A stretch of DNA of 64,000 nt, taken from the NCBI RefSeq assembly GCF_032268605.1, contig NZ_CP130318.1:4501501-4565500 (forward strand), written 5' to 3'. Positions 29,646 through 36,239 of the stretch are shown one piece after another. How positions within the stretch are numbered: the first letter of the stretch is position 1; every line of letters starts with the position of its first letter. Made by a program: the position numbers and the translations under genes. Below the pieces are notes generated by a model, which did no database searches, was not told the origin of the DNA, and saw only the letters and a program-made list of their open reading frames with translations. The stretch comes from Paenibacillus aurantius (lineage in GTDB: Bacteria; Bacillota; Bacilli; Paenibacillales; NBRC-103111).

Positions 29646-29843
29646 ATGCCCATTTATGTAGTAGTATCCCTCGAAGGCGAAGAAACGCGAAATGTATTCG
29701 TCGGCACGGATAAAGACCAGGTGCTCGCCATGAAGCCGGAGGATTATGAGAACTCCTCGGCCCTGTTCGTGGAGATTTGGGAGGACGGCCAGCAGGTCGA
29801 CGAATTCCGGCTGCCCCTGGCGGATGAGGAGCAAGAAGACTAG
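29646..29843 (+). CDS. Small acidic protein, unknown function
   Basis: A 65-residue acidic soluble protein, MPIYVVVSLEGEETRNVFVG then a helix and a second strand region (SALFVEIWEDGQQVDEFRL) and a Glu/Asp-rich tail. It has a GAGGGGGG site 7 nt before the ATG at 29646 and a strong hairpin after the stop codon. I do not recognise a family; a small alpha/beta fold is likely. Confidence 0.6.
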   Translation: MPIYVVVSLEGEETRNVFVGTDKDQVLAMKPEDYENSSALFVEIWEDGQQVDEFRLPLADEEQED

Positions 29844-29851
29844 ATGCCAAA

Positions 29852-29885
29852 AGAAGCGGTCTTTCCCAAAAGGAAGGCCGCTTCT
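29852..29885 (+). terminator. Hairpin after the 65-residue acidic protein gene
   Basis: AGAAGCGGTCTTTCC and GGAAGGCCGCTTCT pair over 14 positions with a 5-nt loop. The U tract is short (TTCTTG), so it may end transcription weakly or in combination. Confidence 0.65.
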
Positions 29886-30039
29886 TGCTGTGGTTTATTC
29901 GTGAGTCCTGCTCCGCTTTCCTGCCGATGATCGCAGCATACGGAGAAGGCTTACCCGCCATCAAAGTTGCCGGATAAGGCACTAGCATAGGACGGCTGAG
30001 GTGCGGCCGCTTAGCGACGACCGCCGATCCCGGCCGGTT

Positions 30040-31245
30040 CTATGCCTCCAGCAAACGCTCCAGCACCATCACGGCGGCCCCGGCCGCCAGCGCGTCGTCC
30101 CCGAGCTTGCCTCTGGAGAACATCACCTGATACTCGGGGTAGTAATACGTTTTGCGGACGGCCGTTTGGGTCGCCACCCGGAAGAACAGATCGTTGCCGG
30201 CGATAAGCGGCCCCCCCAGAATGACCTTCTCCGGGTGCAGAATATTGAGCAGATTGGACAGGCCGATCCCGAATTGAACGGCGGCCTGGGTGAACAGCTC
30301 GACGGTCAGCGGGTCCCGCTCCGCCAGCCCTTGCAGCAGGTCCGGGTACTTGACCTCCTCCGGGTCGGACACCCGGGACCGGACGGTGCTCTCCCTGCCC
30401 TGCTTAAGAGCCGAACGCATGTTGCGCTCCATCGCATACAGGGAGGCATAGGATTCCAGGGCGCCGTAGTTGCCCTGCTTCTCCCGGTGCGGAAGGCCGT
30501 CCGTCTGGATAATCATTTGGCCGACGGCCCCTTCCATGTCCACCGCCCCGTACACCAGATGGCCGTTCGACATCATCGCGGAGCGGATGCCCACCCCCGC
30601 ATGAAGGTACAGCATATGGCGGTAGGACTGGAAGGAATCGGCCCAGAATTCCCCCAGCAGGGCCGTATTGGCTCCGTTGTCGAGCCACACCGGAATCCCG
30701 AGGCGCCGGGAGAGTGCCGTGCCTATGTCCACATTCCTCCAGCCCGGGGCGGGGAAGTAGAGCGGCTCGAGAATAATGCCCCGCTGGCGGTCGACCGGAC
30801 CGACTGAGCCGATCCCGAGCCCGAGGACGGAGGACCAGGCCAGCCCGAGCTTCTCCAGCATGTCTTCGGCTTCCCGGCCGACCGTCTCGGTCAGCACCTC
30901 CGGCGTCATGCTTTCCGTCATGTTCCAGCTGCGGGACTCGAGCTTGTCCATCTGCAGATCGCACAGCACGAGACGGCAGTGGATGCGCGAAATCTCCAGC
31001 CCGAAGGCATACGCATAAAGCGGATTGATGCGGTAGAGAATCGGCTTCCGCCCGCCGGTCGAATCCCCAAGGCCCACTTCACGGATGAGCTCCTGGGAAA
31101 GAAGCTCCTCGAGCAGGCGGGTCACCGTGCTGCCGGTAATCCGGCTCACGTCCACGAGATCCTGCTTGGAGACGGTTCCTTTTTTACGGATACAGTCATA
31201 GATTTCCTTGGCCTTACCACTCAATGACCAAGCCTTTCCCTTCAT
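30040..31245 (-). CDS. ROK family transcriptional regulator
   Basis: A 401-residue protein with an N-terminal winged HTH (about 8-70: GKAKEIYDCIRKKGTVSKQDLVDVSRITGSTVTRLLEELL) and a ROK sugar-kinase-like domain (about 80-395), with GLGIGSVGPVDRQRG and HAGVGIRSAMMSNG phosphate-binding motifs. This is the XylR/NagC type. The usual ROK zinc motif CxCGxxGC is replaced by QGNYGALE, so zinc binding is probably lost. Target genes are not obvious; a split chromate transporter follows upstream on the same strand. Start ATG 31245 or the TTG one codon earlier; neither has a strong site. Confidence 0.85.
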   Translation of the reverse strand: MKGKAWSLSGKAKEIYDCIRKKGTVSKQDLVDVSRITGSTVTRLLEELLSQELIREVGLGDSTGGRKPILYRINPLYAYAFGLEISRIHCRLVLCDLQMDKLESRSWNMTESMTPEVLTETVGREAEDMLEKLGLAWSSVLGLGIGSVGPVDRQRGIILEPLYFPAPGWRNVDIGTALSRRLGIPVWLDNGANTALLGEFWADSFQSYRHMLYLHAGVGIRSAMMSNGHLVYGAVDMEGAVGQMIIQTDGLPHREKQGNYGALESYASLYAMERNMRSALKQGRESTVRSRVSDPEEVKYPDLLQGLAERDPLTVELFTQAAVQFGIGLSNLLNILHPEKVILGGPLIAGNDLFFRVATQTAVRKTYYYPEYQVMFSRGKLGDDALAAGAAVMVLERLLEA

Positions 31246-31283
31246 CAAGGTGCACCATTCCCTGCTTTAATCGGATAACGCCA

Positions 31284-31823
31284 TTATACGGTAAAGAACG
31301 CGGCGCCCGCCAGACCCGAGACGAGGAGCACGACAAGCGGATGCACCTTGTATTTGCCGAGGGCGACAAGAGCGCCCCCCATGATGACAACCGACCAGAG
31401 GATCGACACGACCTTCCCTCCCAACAAACCGTTAAGCACGGCAAAATGAACCGCCGCATAGAGAATAAGCCCGGTTACGACCGGCCGGAGCCCATAGAAG
31501 ACCGATTTGGTCGTCCGGTGCTTATAAACCTTGCGGAAGAAGGCGGCCGCCAGGATGATCAGCAGAAAGGAAGGAAGAATAATGCCCGCCGCCGAAACGG
31601 CGGCTCCCGCCACCCCCGCCGTTTGGTAGCCTACGAAAATGGCGCTGTTCGTCGCGATCGGCCCGGGAGCCATGCCCGCCGCGGATACCGCCTGGCTGAA
31701 CTGCTGCGAGGTCATCCATTGATGAGCCTGCACCTCATGCTCGATGACCGGGATCATGGCATAGCCTCCGCCGAAGGAGATTACCCCCACCTTGGTGAAT
31801 GTCCAGAACAGGTCCCACAGCAT
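31284..31823 (-). CDS. Short-chain chromate transporter ChrA, second half
   Basis: A 179-residue half-size ChrA (CHR3 type). The hallmark FGGGYAMIPVIEHEV is at residues 17-31, followed by PGPIATNSAIFVGY and five or six hydrophobic helices. Short ChrA proteins work as pairs encoded in tandem, each half equal to one domain of the long-chain transporter. Its partner is encoded 20 bp upstream. ATG at 31823 after a GGGGGGAG site. Chromate export is the family activity; the real anion here is not certain. Confidence 0.88.
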   Translation of the reverse strand: MLWDLFWTFTKVGVISFGGGYAMIPVIEHEVQAHQWMTSQQFSQAVSAAGMAPGPIATNSAIFVGYQTAGVAGAAVSAAGIILPSFLLIILAAAFFRKVYKHRTTKSVFYGLRPVVTGLILYAAVHFAVLNGLLGGKVVSILWSVVIMGGALVALGKYKVHPLVVLLVSGLAGAAFFTV

Positions 31824-31843
31824 AGCACTCCCCCCTTATATCT

Positions 31844-32500
31844 CTAGATGCCGTCGCCTATAAAATAATCCGAATATTTATAATGATTGCCGTATTCATC
31901 GACGTATCCCGATGACTGTTCCTCAAAGTCAATCGGTTTTCCCTTCGCCGCCTTCAGCCTGGCGGCTCCCCAGCCGGCCAGGGCGCCGCCTGCAATAAAG
32001 AACATAGGATGCAGATTGGAAAAGAGGAGCAGCGCGATCGCCAAGACAAAAAGCCCGACGGTCGTTTTATCCCGCAGCGCCTGCTTGCCCATCCGGTAGC
32101 CGGCCAGGGCAATCATCGCCACAATGGCGCATTGGATGCCCTGAAAGGCGGCAGCAACCTTAGGAATCCCGCTCAGCGTTACATACATATAGCTCAGGGC
32201 AATCACGATCGCAAAGGTCGGCACCGTAATTCCCGTTACCGCGGAAGCGGCTCCCGGAATCCCCCCCAGCCGGTAACCGACGAACACCGCCGCGTTAACT
32301 CCGATCCCGCCGGGGGCGGAACCTGATACGGACAACACATCCGCCATCTCCTTGGACGTGATCCATTTCCGGTTCTGGACTACCTCGCGCTCGATAACCG
32401 GGATCATGGCGTAGCCTCCGCCAAAGGTAACGGGGGAGATTTTGCAAAAGGACCAGAAGATAGACCCCAGCTGCCTTACATATTCCTTTTTTGGACTCAC
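31844..32500 (-). CDS. Short-chain chromate transporter ChrA, first half
   Basis: A 218-residue half-size ChrA. FGGGYAMIPVIEREV and APGGIGVNAAVFVGYRLGG are the two family motifs, with about six membrane helices; the last 30 residues (DFEEQSSGYVDEYGNHYKYSDYF) form a polar, Tyr-rich tail not seen in the partner. Start is GTG at 32500 with GGAG about 10 nt upstream. It leads a two-gene operon; a promoter-like region with a perfect 15-bp palindrome is found at 32535-32564. Confidence 0.88.
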   Translation of the reverse strand: MSPKKEYVRQLGSIFWSFCKISPVTFGGGYAMIPVIEREVVQNRKWITSKEMADVLSVSGSAPGGIGVNAAVFVGYRLGGIPGAASAVTGITVPTFAIVIALSYMYVTLSGIPKVAAAFQGIQCAIVAMIALAGYRMGKQALRDKTTVGLFVLAIALLLFSNLHPMFFIAGGALAGWGAARLKAAKGKPIDFEEQSSGYVDEYGNHYKYSDYFIGDGI

Positions 32501-32534
32501 ACCGGTTCAACTCCATAGAAGATACTGTCCCTTA

Positions 32535-32564
32535 AGTATACCTGACTTAATTCCAAATTGGAAT
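32535..32564 (-). promoter_or_regulatory. chrA promoter with palindromic operator
   Basis: ATTCCAA-A-TTGGAAT (32550-32564) is a perfect 7-1-7 palindrome. On the minus strand TATACT (32540-32535) stands 17 bp from TTCCAA, so the palindrome covers the -35 and part of the spacer. This suggests repressor control of the chrA pair. The rest of the 311-bp gap up to 32811 holds only the terminator at 32733-32772; 32590-32700 is AT-rich without signals that I can name. Confidence 0.5.
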
Positions 32565-32732
32565 AAACATTTTACCCAACTAACGGTAAAACGATAAAAT
32601 AGACGGGTGTAAAGGGAGTTCAGCGAGCGATATCTTCAACTTCTTATCTTTATGACATAAACCCAGTTAAACCATAGGAATTAAGGGCTTGTCCGTCACC
32701 CTTTCTTTCCTGCCGTCTATTCTTTAAACGAC

Positions 32733-32772
32733 AAAAGCCCCCGTTCTTTCCATCGGGAAGAACCGAGAGGCT
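32733..32772 (-). terminator. Terminator after the 33-residue membrane protein gene
   Basis: On the minus strand AGCCTCTCGGTTCTT pairs imperfectly with AAGAACGGGGGCT and is followed by TTTTG. It lies 40 bp after the microprotein stop codon. Confidence 0.6.
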
Positions 32773-32811
32773 GGGTTAAGCGGATTCTATGTAAGCGCAT
32801 TCGCAACCGGG

Positions 32812-32913
32812 CTAACGAAGAAGAAGATAAAGCGATCCAAGAAGGATCCACGCGCACAGGCTGAACAACAGCCCGTTGACAAACCCCATCGTAAATTGAC
32901 GGCTTCCCCACAT
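32812..32913 (-). CDS. 33-residue single-helix membrane microprotein
   Basis: The ATG at 32913 opens a 33-codon frame (MWGSRQFTMGFVNGLL then FSLCAWILLGSLYLLLR). It has a polar start and one long hydrophobic helix ending in Leu-Leu-Leu-Arg. GGGAGG stands 8 nt before the ATG, and a terminator hairpin follows, so expression is credible. Two longer frames overlap it on the same strand, but they lack ribosome sites and sensible composition. Family and function are unknown. Confidence 0.6.
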   Translation of the reverse strand: MWGSRQFTMGFVNGLLFSLCAWILLGSLYLLLR

Positions 32914-33097
32914 ACGGCTTCCCTCCCGTTCTTTGGATGTTTAGTTCTTCTTACCCCAATGGAGGGCGGGAAGAAACAGGCCGTAGGGAAGAACACCGAT
33001 GGAGGGAAATGGTTGAGTGAGACTTTCTCCTATTTCCGAAGGAGGATTTCCATATCCCTTCCTCCGAAGGTTAAACCGCCATCCCCATACGCCGAAT

Positions 33098-33123
33098 AAC
33101 CTTGCCGGCAAGTCGGCAAGGTT
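33098..33123 (-). terminator. Hairpin at the end of the gerP operon
   Basis: AACCTTGCC-GGCAAGTC-GGCAAGGTT, a strong 9-bp stem that begins at the gerPE stop codon. The U tract is poor (ATTC), so it may act mainly in RNA stability. Confidence 0.6.
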
Positions 33124-33521
33124 CAGGAGGTCGTCGGCGCCTGCGGCTCCGGCAGGGGGAGAAGCTGGCGGAACTGCTTGACCCGGTACTCGCTGTCAAT
33201 CACGCGGGTCGAGCCGACTTGAACCACGCCCGACGTGGAAATACTCGTAATGTTAACGACCCCCACTTTAATCGGTGCGGACTGGTTGCAGGGAAGCCGG
33301 GGAACCGCATCGGTTTCCTCAGCCCCAAGACGGAGCACGGGAAGACCGAAGATCGGGTAATCCCGGTAGTCTCCTTCCCGGCCAAGGAAATCCGGTATCT
33401 CCCTCAGCACGGCAATTGCCAGCGTCTGCGGAATCACCGCCCGGTTGTCCCCTACGAACACCGTAGACGAGAAGAGAACGGTCCGGACTTTAAGGAAACC
33501 TAGGAAAACCGGCCGGCTCAT
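33123..33521 (-). CDS. gerPE: Spore germination protein GerPE
   Basis: A 132-residue protein assigned to GerPE by position and length. It shows the S-x-V-x-V-GD motif typical of GerP proteins (SSTVFVGDNRAVIP) and a second repeat (SGVVQVGSTRVID). GerP proteins sit in the spore coat and help germinants pass through it. It starts directly after the gerPD stop codon (TAAATG) with a weak GAGAG site, so translation is probably coupled. It is the last gene of this operon: the usual gerPF does not follow. Confidence 0.75.
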   Translation of the reverse strand: MSRPVFLGFLKVRTVLFSSTVFVGDNRAVIPQTLAIAVLREIPDFLGREGDYRDYPIFGLPVLRLGAEETDAVPRLPCNQSAPIKVGVVNITSISTSGVVQVGSTRVIDSEYRVKQFRQLLPLPEPQAPTTS

Positions 33522-33707
33522 TTATAGCTCTCTCGAGGGGGGAAGAGGAACGAGCGGGCCGATCTGGACCGATTCGGGGGGAGTATCCGCAAAGGACGAG
33601 AGGTTAACCTCCGCCGTATCCCCGAGCAGAAAGACCGAGGAGCTCGCTACCGCAATGATCCGGATATACCCCACCGCCACCTCGTCATTGTAAACCGTCA
33701 GATTCAT
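33522..33707 (-). CDS. gerPD: Spore germination protein GerPD
   Basis: A 61-residue protein, MNLTVYNDEVAVGYIRIIAVASSSVFLLGDTAEVNLSS, with the S-S-V-x-x-x-GD motif shared by the small GerP proteins and the short length of GerPD. The ATG at 33707 has GGAGGAGA 6 nt upstream and lies inside the end of gerPC (23-nt overlap). The C-terminal end is Pro-rich (PPESVQIGPLVPLPP). It belongs to the mother-cell-expressed coat operon. Confidence 0.8.
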   Translation of the reverse strand: MNLTVYNDEVAVGYIRIIAVASSSVFLLGDTAEVNLSSFADTPPESVQIGPLVPLPPSREL

Positions 33708-34323
33708 TCCGTTCTCCTCCCTGTTCGAGCAAACGTTCAAAATGGCTTTGCAGCGCCGCCTCGATATCCTGCTTCACCTGATCGGCTATCCGTTCGGCAG
33801 GAGAGGCGCCTTCCCCGTCTTCCGCTTTCCCGATTCCGCGGGCGTAATGCTCTACCCGGGGCTTAAGCTGCTTGCGCAGGTCCTCCACCATCCATTCCCG
33901 GTACCTCTCGCCGAGCGGAAGCCGGTGGCACTCCTCCAAAGCGCGGATGACCCCGGGAAGCTCCCGGCGCAAGTAGCCCTCCACCACATTTCCCGCCTCC
34001 CGGACGAGCTCCTCCGAAGGGGCACCGGCTTCCGCCGGCTGCCCCTCCGCCTGTACCGGCTTCCTTTGGTTTACCGCAAATTCCTCTATCGAATCAGCCC
34101 CGTCCTTACCGGGCGTGATGCCGATATTCAGGGTACCGTCCAAGCGTTCCACCTTCAGCTGGTCAAAATGATAATCAATTTTATCGATCCGGGTCTGCGG
34201 CTTATCCTGCAGGGAAGCCACGGAGGATTCCAGCTTGACCAGCCTCGCCTCCACTTCCAGCAGCTTTCGGCTCTGCCACTCCAGATGACCCTTGATTTGA
34301 CAAAGCATACCGTAAAAGTCCAT
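33685..34323 (-). CDS. gerPC: Spore germination protein GerPC
   Basis: A 212-residue hydrophilic protein. The N-terminal coiled-coil (GMLCQIKGHLEWQSRKLLEVEARLVKLESSVASLQDKP) followed by IDKIDYHFDQLKVERLDGTLNIGITPG is the GerPC signature. The rest is charged and helical (VRE-AGNVVEGYLRRELPGVIRALE). I start at ATG 34323, which has GGGGAGG about 7 nt upstream; the frame is open 26 codons further into a region without a site. It lies 123 bp after gerPB. Coat assembly and germinant access are the known roles of the operon. Confidence 0.85.
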   Translation of the reverse strand: MDFYGMLCQIKGHLEWQSRKLLEVEARLVKLESSVASLQDKPQTRIDKIDYHFDQLKVERLDGTLNIGITPGKDGADSIEEFAVNQRKPVQAEGQPAEAGAPSEELVREAGNVVEGYLRRELPGVIRALEECHRLPLGERYREWMVEDLRKQLKPRVEHYARGIGKAEDGEGASPAERIADQVKQDIEAALQSHFERLLEQGGERNESDGLQ

Positions 34324-34446
34324 AGCCCGCCTCCCCGCCGTCTTAGTCTGCGGCCTGCCGGCTGATGCCGGTAAGCCGGGACCGGGCCTGGCCAGCGGCA
34401 CGGATAACGGCTTCTACATCTTATGCCTGGGCTCCATCCGTTCATG

Positions 34447-34662
34447 TCACCATTTGCGGGGAGAAGGAAGGGGGACCACGATGGGCGGAAGCTTGGGGGG
34501 CTGGCCCGGCACCGGAGCCGGGCCCGTGAACCCCCCGGTGTTATAAAGATTGGAAAGCGCCCGTACCGTTCCCGCCGTTCCGATCTGCAGCACGGAGGAG
34601 TTGGTGATGGTGTCTACCTTCAAGGTGTGGATGACGATGCTTTGGTGAACGGTGAGGTTCAT
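34447..34662 (-). CDS. gerPB: Spore germination protein GerPB
   Basis: A 71-residue protein with the GerPB pattern: MNLTVHQSIVIHTLKVDTITNSSVLQIGTAG then ALSNLYNTGGF, which is strongly conserved, and a Pro-rich tail. The ATG overlaps the stop codon of the preceding gerPA by 4 nt (ATGA). Confidence 0.88.
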   Translation of the reverse strand: MNLTVHQSIVIHTLKVDTITNSSVLQIGTAGTVRALSNLYNTGGFTGPAPVPGQPPKLPPIVVPLPSPRKW

Positions 34663-34883
34663 ACCACTCCTCCTCCGACGGACCCGTCAACGCCATCGGG
34701 GTCATAGGTGTTGGTGTTGTTGACTCCGTTGTTGGTTACCGGCAAATCACCAGTATTGAATGATCCTGAACCGGCATAGGTTTTGGAGGAGCTGACCGGG
34801 TTCAGTACGAGCGAATCCCCGATATGCACGATGGAGCTGGGACCGACCGTCAATATTTTGATGTTGCCTACAATGGAGGGCAT
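34659..34883 (-). CDS. gerPA: Spore germination protein GerPA (GerPA/GerPF family)
   Basis: A 74-residue protein of the GerPA/GerPF family: MPSIVGNIKILTVGPSSIVHIGDSLVLNPVSSSKTYAGSGSFNTGDL, then VTNNGVNNTNTYDPDGVD. GerPA and GerPF are close paralogues. I call it gerPA because it is first in the operon, but its VTNNG...TNTxDPD stretch is also typical of GerPF. ATG 34883 has AAAGGATG about 9 nt upstream; a sigma-K-like promoter is seen at 34914-34940. Confidence 0.75.
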   Translation of the reverse strand: MPSIVGNIKILTVGPSSIVHIGDSLVLNPVSSSKTYAGSGSFNTGDLPVTNNGVNNTNTYDPDGVDGSVGGGVV

Positions 34884-34913
34884 AAACAGACATCCTTTAT
34901 CCCGTAGTTGCTA

Positions 34914-34940
34914 CAGTATATGTGGCAATCGCCCAATGGT
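34914..34940 (-). promoter_or_regulatory. Possible sigma-K promoter of gerP
   Basis: On the minus strand ACC (34940-34938), 15 bp, then CATATACTG (34922-34914), close to the sigma-K forms AC ... CATAnnnTA. gerP operons are expressed in the mother cell, which makes this plausible, but the match is loose. Confidence 0.35.
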
Positions 34941-35074
34941 TCTCAAGGCATCCGACCGGCCCGGCCGTGTCAGGACTGTTCCGAGCCCTGATCAAGCATC
35001 GAAGAGAGGGGTGACGCCAGCTTCCCGAAAGCCAAAAAGCCGCAGCCCCCCTTCCCTTCCGCCACCAGCACACA

Positions 35075-35103
35075 AAAATACCGCCCAGACTCTCTGAGCG
35101 GCG
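35075..35103 (-). terminator. Terminator after the lactonase gene
   Basis: On the minus strand CCGCTCAGA-GAG-TCTGGGCGG (one mismatch) followed by TATTTTTG, 31 bp after the stop codon. Confidence 0.75.
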
Positions 35104-35133
35104 TAAGAGAAACCTTATGGCCGGAAGCTTACC

Positions 35134-36213
35134 TCACTGAAACACAAGGCAAACCGGCTTAGGAATACGGACCGTGTAGCCGGTCTCCTTAAGAAGCCCC
35201 GTCTCCCCGTCCAAATGGAAGGAGACGACCGTATCGGAATCCTGATTAGCGGCTAGCAGCAGGTGCCCCTCGGGGGACAAAGCGAAGTTGCGCGGCGTCT
35301 TCCCGCCGGTCGGGGTATGCCCGAGCGGCTCCGGCCTTCCCGTTTCCCCGTCTATCCGAAAGACGGCAATGCTGTCATGCCCCCGGTTGGAGCCGTACAG
35401 AAAGCGTCCCGAAGGATGAACATGGAGATCCGCCGCATAGCTCGTTCCCCTGAATCCGTCCGGGAGCGTGGAGACCGTTCCGACCTCCTCGAGCCTGCCT
35501 TCCCCGGCGTCATACCGGAAAGCCGTGATCGTGGAATCCAGTTCATTGATGACATACGCCCATCGGCCCGTCGGATGAAAAGCCATATGGCGCGGACCGG
35601 CGCCCGGGGCCAGCGCGGCGCTTCCATGCGGCGTGAGCTTCCCGGATGACCCGTCCAGCTTGTAGATTTCCACCTTGTCCGTTCCGAGGTCCGGGACGAA
35701 CGCATACTCCCCGGAGGGGCTCGTCAGGATGGAATGCGGATGAGGCTCCCCCTGGCGGTCCTTGTTCACGGAAGAACCCTCATGCCGGACGAGGTCCGCG
35801 CTCTCGCCTGCCGCCCCGTTCTCATCCAGCGGGTGAACGGAGACGCTCCCCCCGGAATAATTGGAAACGAGGAGCCATCGCCGAGGGGGATCCAAGCTGA
35901 CATAGCAGGTCGCCTCACCGTGGGCGGGAACGCTTTGAAGCCCTATGAGGCCGCCGTCATCAGGAGAGAAGGAATAGGAGCTCACCGATCCGCCCGGGAT
36001 CTCTCCGAAGAAAGAAGCCTCGCTGACGGCGTACAGGACAGCCTTCTCGCTGTCCACTGTCAGGAACGAAGGGTTCTCGATCCCGGAAACGGAGCCTTTC
36101 GTCCGGATTTCACCGGAATCCCCGTCCAACGTGCATACATAAATGCCTTCCGATTCTTTCTGCGCATAGGTTCCGACAAACAGCAAGCTTTCCTTGTTTG
36201 GATTCGTCTTCAA
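35134..36213 (-). CDS. Lactonase family protein, seven-bladed propeller (Pgl/YkgB-like)
   Basis: A protein of about 359 residues of the 6-phosphogluconolactonase/lactonase family. Family stretches include LLFVGTYAQKESEGIYVCTLD at the N-terminus, HPHSILTSPSGEYAFVPDLGTDKVEIYKLD, GPRHMAFHPTGRWAYVINELDSTI, and FRGTSYAADLHVHPSGRFLYGSNRGHDSIAVF with the catalytic Glu/His/Arg region. It may hydrolyse 6-phosphogluconolactone, though some relatives act on other lactones. The start is uncertain: two TTG codons lie at 36219 and 36213; the second has AAGGAGG at the usual distance (9 nt), so I use it. A terminator follows. Confidence 0.85.
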   Translation of the reverse strand: MKTNPNKESLLFVGTYAQKESEGIYVCTLDGDSGEIRTKGSVSGIENPSFLTVDSEKAVLYAVSEASFFGEIPGGSVSSYSFSPDDGGLIGLQSVPAHGEATCYVSLDPPRRWLLVSNYSGGSVSVHPLDENGAAGESADLVRHEGSSVNKDRQGEPHPHSILTSPSGEYAFVPDLGTDKVEIYKLDGSSGKLTPHGSAALAPGAGPRHMAFHPTGRWAYVINELDSTITAFRYDAGEGRLEEVGTVSTLPDGFRGTSYAADLHVHPSGRFLYGSNRGHDSIAVFRIDGETGRPEPLGHTPTGGKTPRNFALSPEGHLLLAANQDSDTVVSFHLDGETGLLKETGYTVRIPKPVCLVFQ

Positions 36214-36239
36214 GAACAACCGCCTCCTTGTTCCTTCGA

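Noticed and set aside
32787-32996. A 69-codon and a 64-codon frame overlapping the microprotein at 32812-32913.
   Set aside because: Both lack a ribosome site and have unnatural composition; the 33-codon frame between them has a strong site and a clean membrane helix.
34323-34401. An N-terminal extension of GerPC by 26 codons.
   Set aside because: The ATG at 34323 has GGGGAGG at the right distance and begins the conserved region; the extension is Pro/Arg-rich without a ribosome site.
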